Source: Clostridia bacterium (lineage in GTDB: Bacteria; Bacillota; Clostridia; Peptostreptococcales; Anaerovoracaceae). Taken from it: a stretch of 11,280 bases of DNA. The stretch covers positions 1 to 11,280 of the forward strand of contig JAKSSJ010000041.1 of assembly GCA_024403215.1 (NCBI GenBank), given 5' to 3'. Below are positions 1 through 6,338 of this stretch, piece after piece. The translations under genes and the position numbers were made by a program. Every line of letters starts with the position of its first letter. Position 1 is the stretch's first letter. The notes beneath the pieces were generated by a model, which was given only the letters and a program-made list of their open reading frames with translations, was not told the DNA's origin and did not search any database.

Positions 1-64
1 CTGCCCCGGAAAAGCTCATTTTGCTCCCGCCCATTGAGCGTGCTGACGTTTCCAGAATTGCAAT
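1..64. repeat. Left copy of a 64-bp inverted repeat
   Basis: This stretch is the reverse complement of 11017-11080 with 59 of 64 positions identical. The outer 45 bases (1-45 against 11036-11080) differ at only one position. The inner part holds a perfect 12-bp palindrome, GAATTGCAATTC, at 55-66. The copy touches the window edge, so it may continue to the left. It lies in non-coding DNA downstream of the tdk terminator. There is no transposase or other gene inside it. The most likely reading is one member of a dispersed intergenic repeat family; a terminal repeat of a larger element is less likely. Confidence 0.85.
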
Positions 65-180
65 TCAGCCCAATAGTGAAGAAAGCTATCTATTTACCTG
101 CGCTGGCGGTGGGAAGTGGAGCCTGTTGCGGCAAGCGGTAGCGCGCAGCGTGACACGCTTGGGCGGCCGGGCGCGGGCAA
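65..180. other. Non-coding, GC-rich spacer downstream of the tdk operon
   Basis: I see no credible gene here. The long open frame crossing it on the plus strand runs antisense through the thymidine kinase gene and has no protein-like features. The second half is much richer in GC than the neighbouring genes, with clustered GCGC and GGGCGG words. It contains a short dyad, AGCGTG-A-CACGCT, at 147-159. Together with the repeat at 1-64 this looks like repeat-derived intergenic DNA, similar in character to the stretch at the right end of the window. Confidence 0.5.
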
Positions 181-208
181 TAAAAAATCCCGCGCTAGCG
201 GGATTTTT
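181..208 (-). terminator. Intrinsic terminator of the nup-udp-tdk operon, overlapping the end of tdk
   Basis: The arms at 183-193 and 198-208 form a perfect 11-bp stem (AAAAATCCCGC with GCGGGATTTTT) closed by a four-base loop. On the minus strand the stem is followed by a T-rich run, as expected of a rho-independent terminator. The tdk stop codon TAG lies in the loop, so the last codons of tdk form the upstream arm. A-runs and T-runs flank both sides, so it could also stop plus-strand transcripts coming from the left. Confidence 0.9.
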
Positions 209-785
209 CATGTTCTCTTTTTGCCTTCATCCAGCATTTTCTGCACATTGCACGGTAGCGGTCATTGCCGCCCAAAACAACCTGCTCGCCTTCAAAGACT
301 ATATCTCCGTTATCATCAAATCGAGCATTAACAGTTGCCTTTGCTCCGCAATCGCAGACCATTTTAATTTCTGTAATGGACTCTGCAATCTCCATGAGCC
401 TCTGACTTCCCGGGAAAAAATGTGTAAGAAAATCGGTTCTAAGTCCAAAGCACAGCACAGCAGTATCGTAATCCAAGGTTACTGCAGCAAGCTCGTCAAC
501 CTGCTTTGGTGTTAGGAACTGGCACTCATCTACTATAACTGCCTTGCAGTCTGTGTATCCATTCTTGAAATAATCGTAGAGATTTACTTCCGGACCCACA
601 ACATTAGCCTTGGCCTCAAGACCAATTCTAGACTTTACAATATCTATGCCATCCCTCGTATCCGATGAAGGCTTGATAAACAAAACCTTCATATTTCTTT
701 CTTCGTAATTAAATTTTGTAATCAGAGCCTGAGCCGTTTTTGACGAGCCCATTGCTCCATATTTAAAGTATAGTTTTGCTGCCAT
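195..785 (-). CDS. tdk: Thymidine kinase, type II
   Basis: This 196-residue protein phosphorylates thymidine to dTMP with ATP in pyrimidine salvage in the cytosol. The P-loop is at residues 10-17 (GAMGSSKT), a variant with Ser instead of Gly before the Lys. The Walker B/catalytic motif DECQF is at 86-90, with Glu87 the likely catalytic base. The structural zinc site is complete: Cys144 and Cys146 (CDC) with Cys181 and Cys184 (CRKC). GGNDRYRAM just before the last pair is the substrate-covering lasso. The length is normal for the type II family, which differs from herpes-type kinases. It is the last gene of the operon, starting 14 nt after the udp stop. The bases before the ATG are almost all A and T with no recognisable ribosome binding site, so translation may depend on re-initiation after udp. 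Confidence 0.95.
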   Translation of the reverse strand: MAAKLYFKYGAMGSSKTAQALITKFNYEERNMKVLFIKPSSDTRDGIDIVKSRIGLEAKANVVGPEVNLYDYFKNGYTDCKAVIVDECQFLTPKQVDELAAVTLDYDTAVLCFGLRTDFLTHFFPGSQRLMEIAESITEIKMVCDCGAKATVNARFDDNGDIVFEGEQVVLGGNDRYRAMCRKCWMKAKREHEKSR

Positions 786-799
786 TATATTTATTAATA

Positions 800-1591
800 T
801 TATTTTAAAGCATCATAGATAGCCTTTTGTCTATCAAAGAGTATGATTTTCTTAAGACCTTCAACTGCAAGCTTAATAGCCTTTGTAGTCTCAAGGACTG
901 TATCCTGATCAAGACCTGCCTTTTCTCTTTCCTGATTCCAAACAACATGGAAGCAAGAAGCAGCCCTTGCCTTCTTTGCATCTGCAATTACAAACAGCGC
1001 AGCAGATTCCATCTCAGAAGCCTTAACGCCGAGCCTCTTCCAGCTCTCCCACTTATTTAAAAGCTCGTAGTAAACAGGAGAATTCTCTGGCTTATGCTGA
1101 CCATAGAAAGAATCCTTGCACTGAACAACACCAAGATGAGTATTGTATCCGAGCTCGTAAGCAGCGTCTTTTAAGCAAGATGTAAGAGTAAAATCTGGAA
1201 CTGCAGGATACTCAATTGGAGCATACTCAAGACTTGTGTGCTCATATCTTATAGCGCCAGTTGCAATTACAACATCATCAGCCTTAACATCAAGATCAAT
1301 ACCGCCGCAGGTTCCGCATCTAATAAAGGTATCAGCACCGACATTGCAAAGCTCCTCAACAGCTAAAGCAGTAGAAGCACCGCCAACGCCAGTTGAACAT
1401 ACGCTTACCTTCTCGCCAAGAAGAGTTCCTGTAAGAAGATTAAATTCTCTGTTATACGAAACCTGATGATAATCATCAAACAGCTTTGCAATAGCTTCGC
1501 ATCTGCCAGGATCGCCAGGAAGAATTACGTATCTGCCGACATCTCCCTCTTTACATCTTAAATGAAATTGAAGTCCATCTATATCATGCAT
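800..1591 (-). CDS. udp: Uridine phosphorylase
   Basis: This 263-residue protein of the nucleoside phosphorylase-I family reversibly cleaves uridine (often also deoxyuridine) with phosphate into base and (deoxy)ribose-1-phosphate. Phosphate-binding residues fall where E. coli Udp has them: GDPGR at 26-30 (Gly26, Arg30), Arg48, and Arg91 with Thr94 in RCGTCGG. The ribose-binding motif EMES is at 193-196. The uracil-recognition loop reads GQHKPEN (164-170); it keeps the Gln, but the Arg of the E. coli enzyme is a Lys. I chose the ATG at 1591 because AGGTGAGG lies 8 nt upstream and homology begins there. An ATG at 1660 is in frame but would add 23 unmatched residues inside the preceding permease gene. 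Uridine phosphorylase fits better than purine nucleoside phosphorylase, but exact base specificity is inferred. Confidence 0.9.
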   Translation of the reverse strand: MHDIDGLQFHLRCKEGDVGRYVILPGDPGRCEAIAKLFDDYHQVSYNREFNLLTGTLLGEKVSVCSTGVGGASTALAVEELCNVGADTFIRCGTCGGIDLDVKADDVVIATGAIRYEHTSLEYAPIEYPAVPDFTLTSCLKDAAYELGYNTHLGVVQCKDSFYGQHKPENSPVYYELLNKWESWKRLGVKASEMESAALFVIADAKKARAASCFHVVWNQEREKAGLDQDTVLETTKAIKLAVEGLKKIILFDRQKAIYDALK

Positions 1592-1599
1592 ATAGTATT

Positions 1600-1607
1600 C
1601 CTCACCT
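1600..1607 (-). promoter_or_regulatory. Ribosome binding site of udp, overlapping the upstream stop codon
   Basis: On the minus strand this reads AGGTGAGG, 8 nt before the udp ATG at 1591. Its TGA is the stop codon of the nupQ-like permease. The site decides the udp start in favour of 1591 over the upstream in-frame ATG, and it suggests that translation of the two genes is coupled. Confidence 0.8.
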
Positions 1608-2432
1608 TGATTTAATGAATGGTTTGCCGTTTGCTGTTGGAACGTGTGACTTACCAACAAACAGAATGAGTACGATTACTGTTACAACATAAGGAATCAT
1701 AGAAATGATCTGCATGTTGATAGCGCCCGAACCACCAAGTACAACCTTAAGTCCAGAGCAGAAACCAAAGAGCAGGCAGCCAATTAAAGCGCCTTGTGGT
1801 CTAAACTTACCAAAGATTACTGCAGCGATAGCAATGAAGCCCTGATTGATACCAAGTGTTTCGCAAGCTTCTGGGTGCTCACCGCAGGATCTAAGTCTTA
1901 AGCCAAACTTAGTCTTGTAGAAGATGAACCAAACAACAACTACCAAAACGAAAACAAGATATGTTGAAACATAGGTTCCAAATACGTTCTCCATAAATTT
2001 GCCAAAGGTTGTAGAAGTATCAAATATACCTCTAAACAAAAGTGGCATCTTCTGTTCTGGAGAAAGTGGAATAGTATCTGTAGAATCAAACAGTGCTCTT
2101 GCAACAAGGATTGCAAGTCCTGGTCCTATCATGTTAATTGCAGTACCTGAAATTGTCTGGTCTGCATTAAGCAGTACTGTTGCAGATGCGTGGAGTGCGC
2201 CAAAAATCATTCCCGCAATACCAGCGCACAAGAAGCCAAGCATTGGGCTACTTGTAAAGTAAGCAACAGCAGCACCTGTAAATGCACCAACTGTCATCAT
2301 ACCTTCAATACCGATGTTAATTACACCAGATACTTCAGAAAAGCATGAGCCAAGAGCTGCATACAAAAGTGCAGGAGTATAAATTAATGTAGCGTAGATG
2401 ATTACACCAAGTTCACTAATAAAGTTACTCAT
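1602..2432 (-). CDS. nupQ: Nucleoside ABC transporter permease with an internal deletion
   Basis: This 276-residue, strongly hydrophobic inner-membrane protein belongs to the BPD_transp_2 (RbsC-like) permease family and resembles B. subtilis NupQ/YufQ. Family hallmarks are GVINIGIEGMM (36-46), DQTISGTAINM (91-101), the loop LRSCGEHPEACETLGIN (180-196), GFIAIAAVIFGK (198-209) and the ending ANGKPFIKSR. Relatives are about 310-320 residues. After Asn196 the chain jumps at Gln197 straight to GFIAIAA, skipping about 37-38 residues that carry the SG-x-x-AGLGG membrane segment. The partner permease upstream has that segment (its residues 246-283). The frame is intact across the junction near base 1844, so it reads as a clean in-frame deletion. 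Whether the protein still works is unknown. The ATG shares one base with the upstream stop (TAATG) and is preceded by GGAGGTGA. The substrate is inferred from context. Confidence 0.85.
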   Translation of the reverse strand: MSNFISELGVIIYATLIYTPALLYAALGSCFSEVSGVINIGIEGMMTVGAFTGAAVAYFTSSPMLGFLCAGIAGMIFGALHASATVLLNADQTISGTAINMIGPGLAILVARALFDSTDTIPLSPEQKMPLLFRGIFDTSTTFGKFMENVFGTYVSTYLVFVLVVVVWFIFYKTKFGLRLRSCGEHPEACETLGINQGFIAIAAVIFGKFRPQGALIGCLLFGFCSGLKVVLGGSGAINMQIISMIPYVVTVIVLILFVGKSHVPTANGKPFIKSR

Positions 2433-3544
2433 TACTTCTCACCTCCGTTTACATTCTTAACTTCTTTTTTCTTAAACAAACCCTTAAGGTATTTAAGGTT
2501 AGTAAAGATTACTGAAATTGCAATGAAGAATACAACCGTTCCAACAATAACGTTAACAAGCTGAGTTGGTGCACCAACAAGGTTGAGCTTGCTTCCGCCA
2601 TACATCAATGAACCATAGAACAGTCCAGCAACAAATACGCCAAATGGATTTGAGCATCCAATAAGTGCTGTTACAATTCCTGCAAAGCCAAAGCCCTCTT
2701 GCGAGGAGAATATGCTGATTCTTCTGCCCATACCCATGAGCTGAAGTGCTCCGCCAAGTCCTGCCATAGCGCCAGAAATTGCAAGAGCAAGAAGTATAGA
2801 TTTGTTAACATTGATACCACCATAAAGTGCAGCATCTTTATTAAATCCTACAGCCTTAAGTTCATAACCAAGGCTGGTCTTTTCAATAATGAACCAAATA
2901 ACGATAGTCATTATTATGGCAATAATAATTCCCCAGTTTGCCGTTGGGCAAAGACCAAGGTTTGCAATTGTTTCATCAGAGAGCAGTGTCTGAGCATTTT
3001 CAGAAATGCTCTTTGTTGCTTCTGCTGAGCCATCGCTATGAATAGCTGGAATGCCTGCAATAAAGTTTGAAAGATAGAAAGCAATCCAGTTAAACATGAT
3101 CATGGAAAGTACTTCGTTGATTCCCCATTTAATTTTCAGGAAGCCAACGATGATTCCCCAAATAGCTCCTGCAAGCATTGCTGCAATAAAGCAAAGAGGA
3201 ATAAGTACTATGCTTGGAAGATTAGGACATAAAATTCCAAGCAGGCATGCAGCCATAGAACCTACAACAAACTGTCCTTCGCATCCAATGTTAAATACGC
3301 CAGTCTTAAACGAGAATGCTACGGAAAGTCCTGTCATAATATATGGAATACCATAAACGATAATGTAAGATATTCCTTTAAGATTTGTAAATGGTGCAAA
3401 CAGTTTTCCATATGCAGCACCTACAGGAATCTTTAATACTACAAGAAAGATTGCACCTACTAAAAATCCAAGGACAATAGAAAGCACAATATGAACTACC
3501 TTGTTAGTGGAGATAAAATCAATAAAACCTTTTTTGTTATTCAT
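2432..3544 (-). CDS. nupP: Nucleoside ABC transporter permease
   Basis: This 370-residue polytopic membrane protein of the BPD_transp_2 family is the first of the two permeases of a BMP-type nucleoside importer (NupP/YufP-like). Visible marks are a hydrophobic segment at about 18-39, TGVFNIGCEGQF (81-92), the loop ELKAVGFNKDAALYGGIN (228-245), the glycine-rich segment ISGAMAGLGGA (256-266), and GFGFAGIVTALIG (284-296). The C-terminal tail is rich in Lys. I chose the ATG at 3544 because AGGAGGT lies 9-10 nt upstream and the homology fits. It overlaps the end of the ATPase gene by 8 nt (ATGAATAA). An in-frame ATG at 3598 would extend 18 residues into the ATPase gene. It pairs with the downstream nupQ-like subunit and the two-domain ATPase. 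Nucleoside specificity is inferred from neighbours. Confidence 0.9.
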   Translation of the reverse strand: MNNKKGFIDFISTNKVVHIVLSIVLGFLVGAIFLVVLKIPVGAAYGKLFAPFTNLKGISYIIVYGIPYIMTGLSVAFSFKTGVFNIGCEGQFVVGSMAACLLGILCPNLPSIVLIPLCFIAAMLAGAIWGIIVGFLKIKWGINEVLSMIMFNWIAFYLSNFIAGIPAIHSDGSAEATKSISENAQTLLSDETIANLGLCPTANWGIIIAIIMTIVIWFIIEKTSLGYELKAVGFNKDAALYGGINVNKSILLALAISGAMAGLGGALQLMGMGRRISIFSSQEGFGFAGIVTALIGCSNPFGVFVAGLFYGSLMYGGSKLNLVGAPTQLVNVIVGTVVFFIAISVIFTNLKYLKGLFKKKEVKNVNGGEK

Positions 3545-5078
3545 GATCTCCACCTCCTGCCATAAGTAATCCAAGCTCTGATTCTGTCCACTGTCCATCA
3601 GTTAATCTCTTTGCAATCTGTCCATCAAAGATTACATCGATAACATCGGAAAGTCCCATAATTTCATCAAGTTCAAATGAAACAAGAAGTACCGCCTTAC
3701 CCTTATTTCTTTGTTCAACTAAGTATTTGTGAACGTATTCAATAGCGCCTACGTCAAGTCCTCTTGTTGGGTTTACCGCAATGAGAAGATCCTTATCATT
3801 TTGTACTTCTCTTGCAATAATTACTTTCTGCTGGTTACCACCAGAGAGAGTTCCTGCTGGACGCTTTTCGCTTCCGCCCGGTCTGATATCAAACTTTTTA
3901 ATTGATTCAGAAGCGTAATCAAAAATTATATTTCTTTGAAGAAGCTTATTCTTAGAGAAAGGCTTCTTTGCATAATTCTGAAGAATCATATTGTCTTCAA
4001 TTGCAAAGTCCAAAACAAGTCCATGCTTTTGTCTATCAGCTGGAATACTTGATACACCATTCTCAAAACCAAAGTGTGGTGGTTTATTAAAAATATCAAC
4101 TCCGTTAACTGTAATCTCTCCGGAGATGCCCTTCTTAAGACCTGTAATAATTTCTACGAGCTCTGTCTGGCCGTTACCATCGATGCCCGCAATACCAACT
4201 ATCTCACCCTTTCTTACAGTAAGGTTGAGACCTTTAAGAATTTCTACTCCTCTGTAGTCTACGCCGTGAAGATCTTTTACATTAAGTACAACATCTCCTG
4301 GCTCTTGAGCTGGCTTATCTACAGTAAAGCTTACCTTTCTTCCTACCATCATGTCTGCAAGATCATTTTCTGTGCACTCTGATACATCTACTGTATCGAT
4401 GTACTTACCAAGTCTAATGATAGTGCAGTAGTCAGCAGAAATTTTTATTTCCTTAAGCTTATGAGTGATAAGAATAATGCTCTTACCATCAGCTGTAAGG
4501 TTATGCATAATGTCGATTAAATCGACAATTTCTTGCGGTGTTAAAGAAGATGTAGGCTCGTCAAGAATAAGAATCTCAGCGCCTCTATATAAAGCCTTAA
4601 GAATTTCTACTCTCTGCTGCATTCCTACAGAAATATCTTCTACCTTTGCATCAGGATCTACATCAAGGCCGTAACGCTTAGAAATCTCAATTACGTTTTC
4701 TCTTGCCTTTGCCATATCAACAGTAAGTCCTTTTGTTGGCTCTGTGCCAAGGATAATATTCTCAGTTACTGTGAAAGGCTGAATGAGCATGAAGTGCTGA
4801 TGCACCATACCGATTCCAACTGCAATAGCGTCCAAAGGAGATTTCATATCTACCTTTTCGCCCTTGACAATAATATCACCTGATGTTGGTCTTAAAAGAC
4901 CATAAAGCTGATTCATAAGTGTAGATTTTCCAGCACCATTCTCTCCTAAGATGGCGTGAACTTCTCCCTTATGAACAGTCAGATTGATACCATCATTGGC
5001 TGTGAAATCACCGAATTTTTTTACGATGTTACGCATCTCAATGACTGGCGTATTCATATCAATGTGTTCTTTTGCCAA
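3537..5078 (-). CDS. nupO: Nucleoside ABC transporter ATP-binding protein, two fused ATPase domains
   Basis: This 513-residue peripheral membrane ATPase energises the importer. Domain 1 has Walker A GENGAGKST (45-53), Q-loop region HQHF (93-96), signature ISVGMQQR (149-156), Walker B ILILDEP (169-175) and switch His206. Domain 2 has a Walker A without the usual Lys-Ser/Thr (GIDGNGQTE, 298-306), signature LSGGNQQ (411-417) and a Walker B with Asn in place of Asp-Glu (LLIAVNP, 431-437). This asymmetry is normal for the RbsA/YufO class, so domain 1 probably hydrolyses ATP and domain 2 is degenerate. The start is TTG at 5078, supported by AGGAGG 7 nt upstream; the next ATG, seven codons on, is too far from that site. 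The start lies 11 nt after the stop of the isomerase-like gene. The end overlaps nupP by 8 nt. Confidence 0.93.
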   Translation of the reverse strand: MAKEHIDMNTPVIEMRNIVKKFGDFTANDGINLTVHKGEVHAILGENGAGKSTLMNQLYGLLRPTSGDIIVKGEKVDMKSPLDAIAVGIGMVHQHFMLIQPFTVTENIILGTEPTKGLTVDMAKARENVIEISKRYGLDVDPDAKVEDISVGMQQRVEILKALYRGAEILILDEPTSSLTPQEIVDLIDIMHNLTADGKSIILITHKLKEIKISADYCTIIRLGKYIDTVDVSECTENDLADMMVGRKVSFTVDKPAQEPGDVVLNVKDLHGVDYRGVEILKGLNLTVRKGEIVGIAGIDGNGQTELVEIITGLKKGISGEITVNGVDIFNKPPHFGFENGVSSIPADRQKHGLVLDFAIEDNMILQNYAKKPFSKNKLLQRNIIFDYASESIKKFDIRPGGSEKRPAGTLSGGNQQKVIIAREVQNDKDLLIAVNPTRGLDVGAIEYVHKYLVEQRNKGKAVLLVSFELDEIMGLSDVIDVIFDGQIAKRLTDGQWTESELGLLMAGGGDHE

Positions 5079-5085
5079 AGCTGTT

Positions 5086-5091
5086 CCTCCT
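5086..5091 (-). promoter_or_regulatory. Ribosome binding site deciding a TTG start
   Basis: On the minus strand this is AGGAGG, 7 nt before the TTG at 5078. It overlaps the TAG stop codon (5090-5092) of the upstream isomerase-like gene. It supports TTG over the ATG at 5057, which would be 28 nt away. Confidence 0.8.
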
Positions 5092-6274
5092 AAAGTGATT
5101 CAAAGAAATCTTTAATTTCTGCTTCGTGTTTTCCGAAGCAAATAATGTGATGGTTGTTTATTGGATTAGTTAAGAAATAACTAAAATCATCTAACTTAAG
5201 TTTAATCTGAGTTCTGCAAAGCATATTGGAGAATTCATGTGGAATGATTTCTCCTTCCTGAGCATGATATCTATCAAGGCTTCCAGAGCACTTAATAACA
5301 GTGCAAGGCTGGTTTTCAAATGTGCCTTGAATTGCAACTCCAATGCCGCTCTCAAAATGAGTATTGAGCACAAAGTCATTTACCATATCAATTGGCAGTG
5401 TGCAGTGTGCAAATACTGCTGTCATATCTTTAGTATCAAATCTTGATGGGTTGCAAAGGAAGCATCTTTCTCCAGTTACTGTTCCTGCAATGAGCATTGT
5501 AAGAAGTGCCGGAATATCTCCCTCGCAGCCTGCGTAAATTCCTTCAGCATTTAAGATTGCAAGAGCAAGGCAGCCTGTAGTGCATACAGTATCTAAAAGA
5601 TCAAAGCATCTTACGCTTACTGCTGAAAGATCATATTTATTGCAAAGTCTTTTGCAAGCACCATAGACATAGAGTGCCTTTTCAACTTCCTTTGCATCAA
5701 AGCTCTTGGTTTTAATAAGAGCTGTGTATTCGTTTTCTTCGTATTGGTTTTTGTTAATCTCTTCAATAAGCTCGTTAATATCAATATCAACAAAGCTCAT
5801 TCCTGTTTTTTCTTCTACTGCTTTTGGATCAAAGCTGCTCGCAATAAGCCAGTTAGATGACTTACCAATGCATCCATACTTTTTGCCTGCAAGCTTTTTC
5901 TTTGCCAAAGTAGTATTTCTTAAAGAGAGTATTCTTTTTGCAACCTTGTTAACGTCGCCATGAATAATCTCTCCGCTTCCTCCGTGAGTATTAAGATAAC
6001 TTAAAATCTCCATGGAGGCTGCAAGTGAATTGCTATCACCACTTGTTAGAATATAACAAGGGCGATCCTTAATCTGATCGAAGATTTCTAAGAAAAATCC
6101 TTCGCTTCCTCCTGATGCAACATAAAGAAGAGCAAACTCATCTTTAACGTAAGTATCTATATCAACATTTTTAAGCTCTTCGCCTAAAGCTTTTGATAAT
6201 TCTGCCGTGTAGTCAGCCATGTTTTTCTCAGTAATCTGAGTAAGCGGACTCTTAATTCTATAAAAATCTATCAT
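5090..6274 (-). CDS. FucI/AraA-fold sugar isomerase-like protein (COG2407 type), function unknown
   Basis: This 394-residue, apparently soluble protein has no signal peptide. The C-terminal half resembles the L-fucose/L-arabinose isomerase-like group: AGCEGDIPALLTMLIAG (248-264), where the Asp of CEGD matches a metal-ligand region of FucI; AHCTLP (289-294); THFESGIGVAIQG (305-317); and LDRYHAQEGEI (333-343). The N-terminal half is a weakly conserved alpha/beta region and I cannot assign all catalytic ligands. It is cysteine-rich for a cytosolic enzyme. It lies between the lipoprotein receptor gene and the ATPase gene, and its TAG stop overlaps the ribosome binding site of the ATPase gene, so it is firmly part of the operon. 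An AGGTGA precedes its ATG by 6 nt. It might act on a pentose or deoxypentose released from nucleosides, or serve a regulatory or binding role; both are inference. Family confidence is moderate and substrate is unknown. Confidence 0.7.
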   Translation of the reverse strand: MIDFYRIKSPLTQITEKNMADYTAELSKALGEELKNVDIDTYVKDEFALLYVASGGSEGFFLEIFDQIKDRPCYILTSGDSNSLAASMEILSYLNTHGGSGEIIHGDVNKVAKRILSLRNTTLAKKKLAGKKYGCIGKSSNWLIASSFDPKAVEEKTGMSFVDIDINELIEEINKNQYEENEYTALIKTKSFDAKEVEKALYVYGACKRLCNKYDLSAVSVRCFDLLDTVCTTGCLALAILNAEGIYAGCEGDIPALLTMLIAGTVTGERCFLCNPSRFDTKDMTAVFAHCTLPIDMVNDFVLNTHFESGIGVAIQGTFENQPCTVIKCSGSLDRYHAQEGEIIPHEFSNMLCRTQIKLKLDDFSYFLTNPINNHHIICFGKHEAEIKDFFESL

Positions 6275-6286
6275 TTGTTGTCACCT

Positions 6287-6327
6287 AAAAAAATATAAGG
6301 AGCCACTCGTAGTGAGCAGCTCCTTAT
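6287..6327 (-). terminator. Terminator-like hairpin after the lipoprotein gene, possible attenuator
   Basis: The arms at 6295-6303 and 6319-6327 pair perfectly over 9 bp (ATAAGGAGC with GCTCCTTAT). An inner CACT/AGTG pairing (6304-6307 and 6311-6314) lies in the loop. On the minus strand the stem is followed by seven T residues (6287-6293). It sits in the 64-nt gap between the BMP lipoprotein gene and the isomerase-like gene. No new promoter is apparent downstream, so partial read-through is likely. This would give more receptor than transporter mRNA, a pattern common for ABC importers. Confidence 0.75.
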
Positions 6328-6338
6328 TTTATTACAAG

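Noticed and set aside
298..306. Degenerate second ATPase site (residues 298-306 of the 513-residue ATPase, 5078-3537) as an inactivating mutation
   Set aside because: GNGQTE and NPTRGLD in the second domain are the normal family form for RbsA/YufO-type ATPases.
21..515. 164-codon open frame on the plus strand
   Set aside because: It runs antisense through tdk and its terminator, has no recognisable domain or binding site, and its composition is explained by the opposite-strand gene and the repeat.
1592..1660. Longer N terminus for uridine phosphorylase from the ATG at 1660
   Set aside because: It would add 23 unmatched residues inside the permease gene, while the ATG at 1591 has AGGTGAGG at the right distance and residue numbering matching E. 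coli Udp.
3545..3598. Longer N terminus for the nupP-like permease from the ATG at 3598
   Set aside because: The extra 18 residues are polar, lie wholly inside the ATPase gene and have no homology support, whereas AGGAGGT precedes the ATG at 3544.
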